Shown in pieces: positions 28,006-38,000 of a stretch of 64,000 nucleotides of DNA. The notes below the pieces were generated by a model. That model had not been told where the DNA came from, searched no databases, and saw nothing but the letters and a program-made list of their open reading frames with translations. Positions within the stretch are counted from its first letter, which is position 1. Each line of letters opens with the position of its first letter. The translations under genes were made by a program, and so were the position numbers. The stretch covers positions 2,356,001-2,420,000 of the forward strand of contig CBDFKF010000004.1 of the NCBI GenBank assembly GCA_965248765.1. Reading direction: 5' to 3'. Source of the stretch: CBDFKF01 sp965248765 (GTDB taxonomy: Bacteria; Pseudomonadota; Alphaproteobacteria; VGEJ01).

Positions 28006-28206
28006 ATGCCCAACCTTACCCTCACCGAGGCCCGCATCAAGGCGCTCACGCGTCACAAGACCGCCTACGACATCCGCGACGGCAAGCTCCGGGGCTTCGG
28101 CGTCCGGGTGCTGCACTCCGGCAAGAAGCGATTCTTCCTCCACTGCCAGCATCGCCGAGAACGCGTCTGGAAGATCATTGGCGACGCCGGTGTCAATCGG
28201 CTTTGA
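28006..28206 (+). pseudogene. tyrosine recombinase N-terminal remnant
   Basis: Only the DUF4102-type N-terminal domain of a phage-type integrase survives (MPNLTLTEARIKALTRHKTA ... WKIIGDAG). It aligns residue by residue with the first 60 residues of the intact integrase at 60055-61176, and the upstream 100 bp are also similar. At 28191 the sequence changes to an IS21-type end, so the insertion truncated it. It lacks the catalytic domain. Confidence 0.85.
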
Positions 28207-28281
28207 AGTTTGCCCCCCGATCGGCGTGCAATATTGCCCCCCCTGAGTGGCAACCGGGCCGCGGGGACGGCCGGCGCCGGA

Positions 28282-29010
28282 CTATGAACGGTTCTTGAAG
28301 CGCCAGCTCTCGTTTCCGGTCTCGATGACCTCGCAATGATGGGTCAGGCGGTCGAGCAGGGCTGTGGTCATCTTGGGGTCGCCGAAGACGGACGGCCATT
28401 CGCCGACGGCGAGGTTGGTGGTGATGACGATCGAGGTGCGCTCGTAGAGCCGGCTCATGAGGTGGAAGAGCAGCTGCCCGCCGGCCTGGGCGAAGGGCAG
28501 GTAGCCGAGTTCGTCGAGGATGACGAAGTCGCGCCGGGTGAGCTGGTCCGCGGTGCGGCCCTGGCGTCCGGAGCGGATCTCGGCCTCGAGGAGATTGACC
28601 AGGTCGACGACGTTGTAGAAGCGGCCGCGCGCGCCCTTGCGGATGCAGGACCGCGCGATGGCGACGGCGAGATGGGTCTTGCCGGTGCCGGTGCCGCCGA
28701 CCAGCACGATGTTGCGCTTGGCTTCGAGGAGGCCGCCCATTGCGAGGTCGCGGATCAGGGGCTCGTTGACCGGCGAGGCGGCGAAGTCGAACTCGGCCAG
28801 CTCCTTGGCCGCCGGCAGCCTGGCGGACGCCATCTGGTACTTGATCGAGCGTGCCGTCTTGTCGGCGATCTCGGCCCTCAGCAGAGCGCCGAAGATCTGT
28901 TGCACCGGATGACGGCGCTTGAGCCCGTCGGCGAGGATGTCGTCATAGGCGGCGCGCATCCCCGCGAGCTTCAGCGTTGTCATCATCGCCAGCACCTCAT
29001 GACGCTCCAT
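28282..29010 (-). CDS. istB: IS21 helper ATPase IstB
   Basis: A 242-residue AAA+ ATPase of the IstB/DnaC-like family. Walker A is LVGGTGTGKTHLAVAIARSC, Walker B DFVILDELGYLPFAQAGGQL and sensor motif SIVITTNLAVGEWPSVFGDP. IstB assists IstA in strand transfer. The start overlaps the end of istA by 14 bp, the normal coupling. Full length, but without IstA it cannot mobilise this copy. Confidence 0.93.
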   Translation of the reverse strand: MERHEVLAMMTTLKLAGMRAAYDDILADGLKRRHPVQQIFGALLRAEIADKTARSIKYQMASARLPAAKELAEFDFAASPVNEPLIRDLAMGGLLEAKRNIVLVGGTGTGKTHLAVAIARSCIRKGARGRFYNVVDLVNLLEAEIRSGRQGRTADQLTRRDFVILDELGYLPFAQAGGQLLFHLMSRLYERTSIVITTNLAVGEWPSVFGDPKMTTALLDRLTHHCEVIETGNESWRFKNRS

Positions 29011-29092
29011 GGCCGGCCCCCCTCAGGCGGTCGTAGCGCCGACAGTCGGCCACCGGCTTGGGGAGAAAAGCGGTCATCTCCGGACGCAATGC
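28997..29092 (-). pseudogene. istA: istA 3' remnant
   Basis: The C-terminal thirty or so codons (LRPEMTAFLPKPVADCRRYD, then RLRGAGHGAS) in the frame that overlaps istB by 14 bp. The rest of the transposase gene is missing. The call rests mainly on position and overlap. Confidence 0.4.
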
Positions 29093-29293
29093 GACACTGT
29101 TTTGAGGTCGGCGCTGGGGAGTCAAGGCGACATAACCGCCGAAGTGCGGCCATTCGCCCGAGGGGGCTGTGTGACACCGGCTGCGCGCGCCCTCTGGCGG
29201 CGCACCCCACATCCGGGCCGCCGTTCGCTTGGAGCGACAGTCGCGCTGGCCTATAACCTCGCCCGGTGCCCCGCCGCTCTCCCCGTTTCCGCC

Positions 29294-30211
29294 GTGCTTG
29301 ACGAACGCGCCGCCCGCGCCGGCCTTGTCGCGCTGCTCGGGGGCGCGATCGTCGTCGGCTCTGCGCCCATCTTCGTGCGCTTAAGCGAGCTCGGGCCAAG
29401 CGCCACCGCCTTCCATCGCCTCTTTCTGGCGCTGCCGCTCCTGTTCCTGTGGCGCCATCTTGAAGAACGCCGCCCACCCCGCCCTAAGAGCTCGGCGCGC
29501 CCCCGATCCTCACTGCGCCCAAAGGAGATCGCGCTGCTGGTGCTCGCGGGCCTGTTGTTCGCCGGCGATCTCGCCGCCTGGCATTGGTCCATCACCCTCA
29601 CCTCGGTCGCCAATGCGACGCTGTTCGCCAACTGCGCGCCGCTGTTCGTCGTCGCCGTGGCGGTCTCGTTCATGGCCGAGCGTATCGGCCCGGTGTTCCT
29701 CGCCGGCCTCGCCTTCGCCGTCGTCGGCGCCGCGCTGATCGTCGGTGCGAGCATCGATTTCGGCGATCGGGCACTGCTGGGCGATGCCCTCGGAATCCTG
29801 ACCGCGGCCTTCCTCGCCGGCTATCTACTAACGGTGAAGACCTTGCGCGCCACCCTCGCGCCGGGCGCCATCATGGCCTGGTCCGGGGCGGTGACGTGTG
29901 CCGCCTTGCTGGTCATCGCGCTGATCTCGGGCGAGGAGCTGATCGCCGAGACCGCCTATGGCTGGGGCATCCTCTTGGGCCTCGCCCTGTTCGCCCACGC
30001 GTGCGGCCAGGGCCTCATCGCCCACGCGCTCGCCCACCTGCCGATCGCGTTCTCCTCGGTGGCGCTGATCGTCGAGACCTTGTCGGCGGCCGCGCTCGGC
30101 TGGCTCATCTTGCATGAACCCCTCGGCAGCCTGCAGGCCGTGGGCGGCGTGCTGGTGCTCGCCGGCATCGCGCTCGCCTCGCGCGGCAGCCGCGGACCAC
30201 GGACCACCTAG
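29294..30211 (+). CDS. EamA family (DMT) exporter
   Basis: A 305-residue membrane protein with ten predicted helices in two EamA repeats. The first repeat has APIFVRLSELGPSATAFHRL and LAAWHWSITLTSVANATLFA; the second has GEELIAETAYGWGILLGLAL and SSVALIVETLSAAALGWLIL. The start is a GTG at 29294; no ATG suits the first helix. Drug/metabolite transporters of this type export amino acids or metabolites; the substrate is unknown. It lies just beyond the broken IS21 end. Confidence 0.88.
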   Translation: MLDERAARAGLVALLGGAIVVGSAPIFVRLSELGPSATAFHRLFLALPLLFLWRHLEERRPPRPKSSARPRSSLRPKEIALLVLAGLLFAGDLAAWHWSITLTSVANATLFANCAPLFVVAVAVSFMAERIGPVFLAGLAFAVVGAALIVGASIDFGDRALLGDALGILTAAFLAGYLLTVKTLRATLAPGAIMAWSGAVTCAALLVIALISGEELIAETAYGWGILLGLALFAHACGQGLIAHALAHLPIAFSSVALIVETLSAAALGWLILHEPLGSLQAVGGVLVLAGIALASRGSRGPRTT

Positions 30212-30314
30212 GCTCGTACGTCTGCCTGTCGACGCAAAGTGGAAGGCAGACGGCCGGAAGCGGACATCACCGTCAGAACGTCCGCTTTAGCAGTTCGGAG
30301 CAACGTGTGTCAGG

Positions 30315-31624
30315 CTAATAGCCACGCCACCCTCTGCGCTCGACGAACTTCTTAACGAACTCGAAGGCCCGGGGGTTGCGATCGAGCAGCCCTTTCACAA
30401 ACTGCTCGGGCGCGTGGCGCCGCACAAAGGCGGTCGCGTAGCGCGATAGATCAAAGCTGGCGAGCCAGCGCAGGAACGCGAGGGCGTTCGGCACCGTTGG
30501 TCGCTCGCGTTCGCCATCCAGCGCGCGGCGTACGTGACGCTGGATGTCCTCCCAGTAGAACAACTCGCTTTCGTACATCGTCATTCGGTGCCGCGCGAAC
30601 ATCCTCTGCGCACGCGAGATCGCTTCGTCCTCGCCGATCGAGAAGCCGAGCGCCTCGACGTCGCCACCTGCCACGATGATCCCGATCATCGTCCTGAGGC
30701 ACTTCTCGCAGGTATTGCAGTTGAGTTCCCTCACATAGGGCCGACTACACACGGCAAGCTTCGGACAGGGTATCCCTTCGCGTCGACAGACATCGACGAT
30801 GTAGGCGACCTTGGTTTGGTTTGTCGCGTGGCCTCATAGCCATCATGAATGGCCGATAGGCCAGCACAGCGTACCCGTCCCTCGATCTCCGGCTCTGAGC
30901 CCCACGCCTCCTTGAAGTCCTGTGTGTGGGACGAAGCGAGGAGGATGGATGGACTACCCCAATGCACGAGGGCGGGAATGCCCAGGCCCACCAGCCCCAT
31001 GCCCTGTTGCAGGTTGCGCCACCACACCGGAATCTCCGGCCGCAGGCTTTTCCGCTTGATGATCTCCTTGGCATTGGTTCTGGCGAACACGATGTCGTGG
31101 CCGTGCTGCGCCGCGAACGCTTCGCAGTTCTGGCGAAAGAGCTGCCATTTCTCGCCAAAGTCGAGTGGATGTTCGTTGCCCCAAATTGCGAAAAGGCGCG
31201 AGCACTCGGGATAACGGCGGAGGCTGGGGTAGACGGAATCGACGCCGCCGGTGAAGAACCGCGCGGGCGGGCCGTCCGCGGCATTGTTGCTTCGCTGACT
31301 CCGGTCCGGAACGAGTTGGCCGTCCCAGCTGCGCCCTGGATAGCGCTTCTTGATGTGCGCCCGGATATCCCCGAGCGACTCCACCAGTTCCGCATCGAGA
31401 CTATCCAATCTGAACGTCCGGTCGGACAACCAGACCAACTGGACGACGTTCAGAACGAACGGGGCGATAACGATCGCCGGGTCCATGTCGGAGAGACCGA
31501 GATCCTCGCTGTACTCGACGAAGAAATCATCCCAGAGGTAATTCTCGCGGAACCGTTCATCGACCTTCACGTCGATCCGATTGTGGGTGACGCTAACATC
31601 TCGTGTCAGTGGCAGGCTGCCCAT
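30315..31624 (-). pseudogene. PP-loop (QueC-like) protein, frameshifted by a 5-bp duplication
   Basis: Two frames join into one protein of about 430 residues. The N part carries ARFFTGGVDSVYPSLRRYPE, a PP-loop-like SGGxDS variant, and SPSILLASSHTQDF. The C part carries CSRPYVRELNCNTCEKCLRT, a CxxC-type zinc-binding motif like that of QueC-related ATP pyrophosphatases. Near 30811-30823 the sequence TTGGTTTGGTTTG is a 5-bp tandem duplication that shifts the frame. The family role is not established; an adenylation step on an unknown substrate is inference. Confidence 0.7.
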
Positions 31625-31944
31625 TCGCTTTCACTTCGGGCGGAACGCGCGACCCGCCCCGCTCGGCAAATGTGGAACCTCGGCATGGTCATCGTGCGTG
31701 CCGACATCACGTAAGCCCCAGGCAAAGCATGACGACTGGAAGCGGCCCCCTTCGCATCGCTGTTCTCACGACCGACCTCACCAAGGTTGCCGGCAAACGA
31801 TCAACAATCGCAAGCGGCTCGCTCTTGCCTACGGGCTTCCTCACTAGGTTCGCTCTTGAAGGAGGAGCGGACCCAACTCAGCAAACCGTTGTAACGGCGC
31901 GTCGTAGCCCACAACCGGACTTCGGTCATCTCAACCAATCGTGG
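31625..31944 (+). other. 320-bp gap without a recognised gene
   Basis: A short open frame runs through the region (MTTGSGPLRIAVLTTDLTKV), but it overlaps the end of the LysR gene and resembles no family known to me. It probably holds the promoter of the PP-loop gene. Confidence 0.4.
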
Positions 31945-32904
31945 CTAAGAACGGCCGGACGATCCTCGCTCGACCGGCGGCTTCACTTCTTGAGCTCGTT
32001 GAAGTGACGCAGCAACCTCCATACGCAACCACTCGCGAAAGTTCCTGACTTTTGGCAGATCGAATGCCGCTTCGGTTGACACGACGCGGTACTCATACGC
32101 GGTGGGAAAGCCAAGCGACAGGGGCTGAACGAGCCGCCGCGCAGCCAGATCGTCGACGAGACAGGTCCGCCCGAGCAGCGCCACGCCCTGTCCGTCCTTC
32201 GCCGCCTGCGCCGCCGTCATCGTCTGCGTGAATCGCAGACCGCGGCTCACGTCGATGTCGTCGACATCTGCAGCGCGAAGCCACGTCTCCCAATCAGGCC
32301 AAGAGCGATCCGCCGATTCACCTTCGAGGTGGATCAGCGTGTGCTTCCGAAGGTCGCTTGGTTCGTGCAGTGGACGTTCCGCTACAAGACCGGGCGAACA
32401 CACCGGTATCACCTCCTCGGCAAAGAGCACCTCATCGCGCAGTCCCGGTTTCACCTCGCCGCTAAAACGTATCGCCACGTCAACGCCATCGCGCACCAGA
32501 TCAACGACGGTTGTGGTCGTTTCCAATCGCACTGTGATCTCGGGGTGCTGGTCCTGGAAGCGGAGCAGCCTCGGCACTAGCCACATGGTCGCGAATGCAG
32601 GTGCGACGTTGGCGACGAGAAAGCCGCGCTGACTCTGATTGACGAGTTGCTCGACCGCGGCGGCGAGTTTGTCGAACCCCTGACGCAACTCGGGAAGACA
32701 TGTCTGACCGGCACCCGTGAGGACGATCGCACGATTGAGCCGGCGAAAGAGAGCGACCCCGAGGTAGTCCTCCAATGCTTTTACATGCTGCCCTACCGCC
32801 GCCGGTGTTACGTGAAGTTCCTCGGCCGCTTCTTTGAAGCTGAGGTGCCGAGCAGCAGCTTCGAAAGCGCGCAGGGCGTTGAGAGGTGGCAGCGGACGAC
32901 GCAT
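31945..32904 (-). CDS. LysR family regulator, GcvA-like
   Basis: A 319-residue LysR regulator of the GcvA subgroup: RRPLPPLNALRAFEAAARHL, SFKEAAEELHVTPAAVGQHV, ALFRRLNRAIVLTGAGQTCL, then the effector domain (FLVANVAPAFATMWLVPRLL, GVDVAIRFSGEVKPGLRDEV). GcvA-like members often control amino-acid or beta-lactamase genes. The target is not apparent; the nearest genes are the PP-loop pseudogene and 900 bp of empty sequence. Confidence 0.92.
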   Translation of the reverse strand: MRRPLPPLNALRAFEAAARHLSFKEAAEELHVTPAAVGQHVKALEDYLGVALFRRLNRAIVLTGAGQTCLPELRQGFDKLAAAVEQLVNQSQRGFLVANVAPAFATMWLVPRLLRFQDQHPEITVRLETTTTVVDLVRDGVDVAIRFSGEVKPGLRDEVLFAEEVIPVCSPGLVAERPLHEPSDLRKHTLIHLEGESADRSWPDWETWLRAADVDDIDVSRGLRFTQTMTAAQAAKDGQGVALLGRTCLVDDLAARRLVQPLSLGFPTAYEYRVVSTEAAFDLPKVRNFREWLRMEVAASLQRAQEVKPPVERGSSGRS

Positions 32905-33808
32905 TAATCACAAAGATATACTATAGTGAATGATGAGACATTCTCATTTGTCAAGCCCAGTCAATCAAGCGAAAGTGCCCCGTGTCCGATGACGAAAAAA
33001 AGAACCATCAGAAAAGAAAATAGAGACTGGCGATGTACCTACAAATCGGAGATGAGAGGCAGTGGCTCAAGCAAATGCGCCAATCCACCGAAGACGCGTC
33101 GAAGCGACGGGGGCAAAGTATAGAGACACGCTATGGCATGGCCGCGGCGAAGACCGTTGCTCAGCGCATCCATTCAATCGCCCTGGCTGCTCGGCGGTCC
33201 GTCCCGTGGCACTTCGCTAGCTGGACTGCCCAGAAGCGAGTCAGCGTGGTCGGCAGCCGCTGAAGCTATCCCTAAGTCCGTTTCGGGGGGCAGAGCAGAC
33301 GTAACTTAACGGCCCCTCGGAAGGCGGGGAGCAGCCCAATAGCGGCTATACCCCTAGTCCCGCCTACGTCGCGCCAACAGCCCCAGCCCAGCAGGGCCGA
33401 AGGTCGTGTCCCTTTGAGTGGCCTAGGCCAACGCTAAAAGTTGAAGGAGCGAGTCAACGGTTTGGGGCGGGTCGTTTTGTCTCCTGATTAAGTGTTATGT
33501 TACTGGTAGTTACCGATTTGCGCAAGAGGATTGTGGCGGTGCTGTGCTGATGTAAGAGACGGAGGCATGGGGGAGCACAGTTGCAATCTGGGAAGTAAAT
33601 GCGTGTGTCTGAGTTGACGGATCTGTCTTGGCGGAGGGGATGCGGTGGACATACGTTTGGATAGAGGCCATAAGGCGGTGACCAGGATCGACGTATCCGG
33701 ATGGGGCGGTGTTACCTATATTATATGGACTCTTGCAGGTGATAAGGGCCAGAATGCGGGTCCGCCGGGGGGTGTCAGGCCGGGCTGCAAGGTCCCCGGG
33801 GCGCCCTC
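32905..33808. other. 900-bp gap without recognised genes, possible oriT region
   Basis: Several short frames exist, but none resembles a known family. The stretch 33470-33560 is lower in GC (GTTATGTTACTGGTAGTTAC) and lies upstream of the three relaxosome-type genes, where an oriT would be expected. I see no confident nic-like sequence. Confidence 0.35.
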
Positions 33809-34192
33809 ATGAGCCGCCGGCCGGCGGAGCACCGCACCCAGCACGCGGTGATGGCGACTGCGAGCGAATGGGCGCGCATTCGCGAACTGGCGGCGGACGC
33901 GGGCATGGATATCTCGCGCTACATCGTGCACCGGGCAACCGTGCCGGACCCGCTGCCGGATACGGTTCTGCGCCGCGCGGTACGCGAGCTTCTGCTGCTC
34001 GCCAGGATCGAGGAACAGCGGATGGCCGATGTGGGGCTGGAGGACCGCTGGAAGGCGCTCGGCGATGCCGTCGATACGTGGCTCGACCGGGAGGCGGAGC
34101 TCGACCGGCTGACCGATCACGGCGCCGCCGAACGCTGGCGGGCGGTCTCAGGCAGCGCCGATCCCGAGGGCGGCCCCGCGCCGCGGTCCTGA
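33809..34192 (+). CDS. MobC-like relaxosome accessory protein 1
   Basis: A 127-residue protein with an N-terminal ribbon-helix-helix-type region (HRTQHAVMATASEWARIREL, AADAGMDISRYIVHRATVPD) and a helical tail. The pattern of a short beta strand, helix, and GMDISRYI turn is typical of MobC/RHH proteins that bind oriT. First of three tandem paralogues separated by 3 bp and by a stop/start overlap. Arrangement suggests a single relaxosome operon. Confidence 0.7.
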   Translation: MSRRPAEHRTQHAVMATASEWARIRELAADAGMDISRYIVHRATVPDPLPDTVLRRAVRELLLLARIEEQRMADVGLEDRWKALGDAVDTWLDREAELDRLTDHGAAERWRAVSGSADPEGGPAPRS

Positions 34193-34195
34193 GCG

Positions 34196-34516
34196 ATGGC
34201 GAGCGTGGTGCGCCGCACGCTACGCTGCAGCCGAGCCGAGAGGGCCGAGATCAGGGATCGCGCGGCCGCGCTCGGCATGCATGTCTCGGGATACCTGGTT
34301 GCCTGCGCGCTGCACGAGGACGCGGGCGGGCCGCGCCGTGACGAGCCGCGGCTGGTGCTGTCGGAAGAACAGCAGCGGACCCTGTACGAGCGGGTGGAGG
34401 AGATGGACCGGGTGCGCCGCGCGCTGGGCGAGTCGCTTCCGGGATCGAAGCTCTCGGTAATCGGGGCGATCGCCTTCATGCAGCGCGCGGTCCAGTCGCG
34501 CCGGGAGGGCAAGTGA
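34196..34516 (+). CDS. MobC-like relaxosome accessory protein 2
   Basis: A 106-residue paralogue of the preceding protein: RRTLRCSRAERAEIRDRAAA and LGMHVSGYLVACALHED match the ribbon-helix-helix pattern, followed by a helical extension (LVLSEEQQRTLYERVEEMDR). It starts 3 bp after gene 1, and its TGA overlaps the start of gene 3. Role at oriT is inferred from context. Confidence 0.65.
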   Translation: MASVVRRTLRCSRAERAEIRDRAAALGMHVSGYLVACALHEDAGGPRRDEPRLVLSEEQQRTLYERVEEMDRVRRALGESLPGSKLSVIGAIAFMQRAVQSRREGK

Positions 34517-34959
34517 TGGCGGAGCGGCGCGCGACACCCCGGGCGCGGCTTGCGATCTCGTGCCTGGAATCGGAGTGGGAACGGATCCGCGAGGTCGCGG
34601 ATCTGCGCGGCATGTCGATCAACGATCTCATGATCTCGGCCGGGCTGAACGTGGAGCTCGACCCCGCGCAGACGGACGCGCCGGCTTTAGCGCTGAGCGA
34701 GGCGGAACAGCGCCGGCTGCTCGACCGTGTGGACCGCCTGGCCGAGAGCATGCTGTCGGCGGCCTCCGGGGGTTCGATCGAACGGCTGCGGCAGTCGGTC
34801 GAACTGCTGCTCATGACGACGTTGCGCGACCTTGTCCGGCAGGGCCGCGAGCACGAACTCGGGCCGCTGCTGGTGGCGGCGTTCGGCGCCGACGACGGGC
34901 CGGTCGTCGAACGGCAGTTCCGGGAGTGGATGGAGAGCGAGCCGCCGCTGCTCGGTTGA
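34513..34959 (+). CDS. MobC-like relaxosome accessory protein 3
   Basis: A 148-residue member of the same tandem set: RATPRARLAISCLESEWERI, REVADLRGMSINDLMISAGL, then LALSEAEQRRLLDRVDRLAE and a longer C-terminal helical part (MTTLRDLVRQGREHELGPLL). Either GTG at 34513 or ATG at 34516 may start it. It ends 59 bp from the convergent 3' end of the relaxase gene. Confidence 0.65.
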   Translation: MMAERRATPRARLAISCLESEWERIREVADLRGMSINDLMISAGLNVELDPAQTDAPALALSEAEQRRLLDRVDRLAESMLSAASGGSIERLRQSVELLLMTTLRDLVRQGREHELGPLLVAAFGADDGPVVERQFREWMESEPPLLG

Positions 34960-35018
34960 CCGGCGCTGCGATCGTCCCCGGACGGCGAGGCGGAGGCGCC
35001 AACCCTGGCTGCCGCACC

Positions 35019-38000
35019 TCACATGCTGATGCCTCTGCGGTGGGAGCGCCCGCGGTGCAGTGTCGGGGTCTGCTCCTGGACCTCCTTCGACGGGTTGAGT
35101 ACGCGCACGCGACGGGCCTCGTCGGACCAGGCGGCGCGGAAGCAGCCGCGCGCGGTGAGCTCTCCTGCGGTCCGCCGGATCGAGCCGCCGGGCTCCGGCG
35201 CGCCGGGGCCGAAGGCGCGGATCACCCGGAGCGCGATCTCGTGCCCGTCGGGGGTCTCGATCCGCGTGGCGACCACGGCCTCGATTGTCCGCACCTCTCC
35301 GTTCCGGCCGGCGGCCTCGGTCCAGGCGATGCGGTCGCCCGCGACGGGCTCGGAACAGGCGAGCCGGCAGGCGACGCTGGGCACGGAGTGCTGCCGGGCG
35401 GCTTCCAGCTGCCTGAGCCCCTCGTCGGACCAGGCGGCGCGGACGCATCCGCCGTCCCGCAGAGCCTGAGCGCGGATCTCGACGATCCGGCCTGCGTCGT
35501 CGAGAGCGGTCTCGTCCGCCGGCCGCGCGATCCTCAACAGCAGCGTGTCGCTCGCGCGCATGCCGCCCGTGTCCCCCGGGAACGCCACCGCCGCGTGGTG
35601 CTCCATCCCGCCCGCGCGCCAGGCGATGTGGTCGCCTGCGACCAACGGCTCGTCACCGGTCCACGCCATCCCGTGGTGCGGCGCCGGCGACCGGGCGAGC
35701 CGGGCGATTTCTTGCCTGATGGCCGCCGTCACGGCGGGCAGGCGCGCGGCCTCGCGGAGGCTGGCCGTGTCGACATCCTGTTCCTGCGCTCCGGTGAGTT
35801 TCCGCGCCGAGGCGAGCTCCTCCTTCCAGCTCCGGTCGCGGTCGAGCCACTCGGCCGCCTCATGGCGTGCCGTTTCCGTCAAGGCCGCGCGGCTCGAGAG
35901 GGTTTGCGCCATCGCGGTTGCGTGACCGTAGCCCTCGGCGTGCAGCGGCAGCGTGTGCCGCCTGGCTCGCCCCGCGACCGTGGCCGCAAGCTTCCGGAAC
36001 TCCGCGACCTCGTCGCGCAGTTCCAGGGTCTCCAGCCGCTCCAGCACCTCGCGGACGCGGCCCTGAAGCCGCGGCATGTCGGCAAGCCTGGCCGCGGCCT
36101 GCATTTCCCGGGTGTCGGCCGGCGACTCTCCCAGAAGGTTCAGGGCGGTCTCGCGAAGGCCCTGCGAGCGTTCCCGCCAGGCCAGGATCGCATCCGGGGA
36201 GGGGCGGTCGAGGCTGCGAACCCCTTCGTCCAGCGCCACGCGCCGATTCAGGTGCAAGGCGCCCTCTTCAAGGAAAGCTTTGACAGGAGCGATCTCGGCC
36301 TCCACGCGGGCATCGCGGGCGAGCACCGCATCGACCGCCTCCCGCGCTTCCGGTGCGAGGCCCGCCTCGCCCCGGAGCGCCTCGGCGCGAACCCGCAGGG
36401 ACCCCCATGCCGGCAGGTCGACCGGATCGGAACGCGCTGCAAGGCCCTGCCGGTCGACGCTCCGGCTGAGTTCCATGAACGCCCGCGAACGGAGCCCTTG
36501 AGCTTCCGCCCCCAGCGCGTCCACGGCCTCGCGCACCCGTTCGCGTTCGTCGGCTGCGCGGGACAGCCGGACGCGCGCCGGATCGTCGAGCTTCGCCCCC
36601 TCGCCCTCGCCGAGTAGCCGCAGTCCCTCGCGGCGAAGCTTCTCCGCCCTGTCGATCCGCAGGTCCAGCGCTTCGGCTGCAGGCGCGGCCGCATTCAGGC
36701 AATGCCGGCAGTCCCGCAGGAACGCCTCGATCCGGCGGCCGGCCTCCTCGTGATCCGGGCGCAGCCGGTGCACCGTTTCCAGGGCAGGCGGCTCGGTTTC
36801 CAGGGTCCACGCCTCGACCGTCCGGCGGACGGCTTCGGGGAGCTCGTGGCGCCCCAGCGCCTCCGCCCGTTGGACGAGCCGCGCCGCCCCCGCCATGCCG
36901 CCGGGGTCGATCCCCAGTCTCCGCGCGTTCGCCTCATGGCGAGCGGCCGCTTCGCGCAACCGTTCTCCCTCGTCGAGCCGGAAGCCCTGCGCGATCCGCC
37001 CGAGCGCGGCCGCGATCCGTCCGACGAAGCCCGGGATCTCCTGCATCCGGCGTCCGGTCTCCTTGAGCGCCGCGCCCTCGGCCAGCCACGCCGCATGCTC
37101 CGGCAGCTCGGATACCGGCAGCCCGCGCTCCCCGGCCGCCCACTTGAGGAGAGGTTGCTGGCGGCAGTGCATCTCCGCCTTCTGGACGAAGGCGTGCTCG
37201 TCGCGCCGCCGTTTCACCATCCGGGTGTCGCGCTGCCGCACCTCGTCGACAAAGCCCTGCATCTCCGGCTGCAGATCCAAGCCGGCCGCAAGCGCCTGCA
37301 CGCCGGTCACAATCCGGGCGTAGCCGTCCATCCGGTTGAACTCGGTATTCTCGGCTTCGGCCCGCGCCAGGAGGGCACGCCAGTCGTCCCGCAGATCACG
37401 CAGCATCCGGATCGCCGCTTCCGGCGGGCGGGCCGGCAGATCCGCCTCTCCCACCGCCTCCCGCGCGGTCAAACGCACGCTGTCGTTCTCCTCCAGCGCC
37501 TCCTCCAGGCTCTCGAGGTTGTCGGTCACCAGCACGAAGCGGTCCCGCGCCCGGCTCACCTCCACGTAGAGCCCCGCCTGGCCGGTCAGCCGACCGTGCC
37601 CGGTATCCAGCACGCCGATCGCCGCGTCGCGCGTCATTCCCTGCGCCCCGTGCACGGTCGTGCTCCAGGCGTGGTCGATATGGCGGAGCTGCGGGTCGCC
37701 GTGGGCAAGCGACAGCGGCTTTCCGCCGCCGAGGTCGAACCGCATCCGGCGGGAGTCAATCCCGAGCACCACCGCCTCCCCTCCGTTGAAGAGGCCGTGC
37801 CGCTTGTCGTTCCTGGTCCAGCGGACCCGGTCGCCCGCCCGGATCCGGATGCGCGCCGTCTCGTAGATCCCGAAACGGTAGCGCACCCAGCTGTCGCCCG
37901 GCCGGATGCGGACCGTGCGCCCCGACGGGTGATCGAGGAAGACGAGCCCGCCCTCGGCGCGGACGATCCGGCAGGCATCCCCTTCGTCCACCCGGAGCGG

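Larger units (their letters stand above)
28191..29092 (-). mobile_element. partial IS21 family element
   Basis: The left end starts TGTCAATCGG at 28191 and has a C-rich terminal region (TTTGCCCCCC repeated), as in IS21 ends. It contains an intact istB and only the last codons of istA; the other end is lost at about 29092. It interrupts the integrase remnant. Confidence 0.75.

Noticed and set aside
33470..33700. Possible oriT
   Set aside because: Position suits the relaxosome genes, but no clear inverted repeat with a nic-like core was found by eye.
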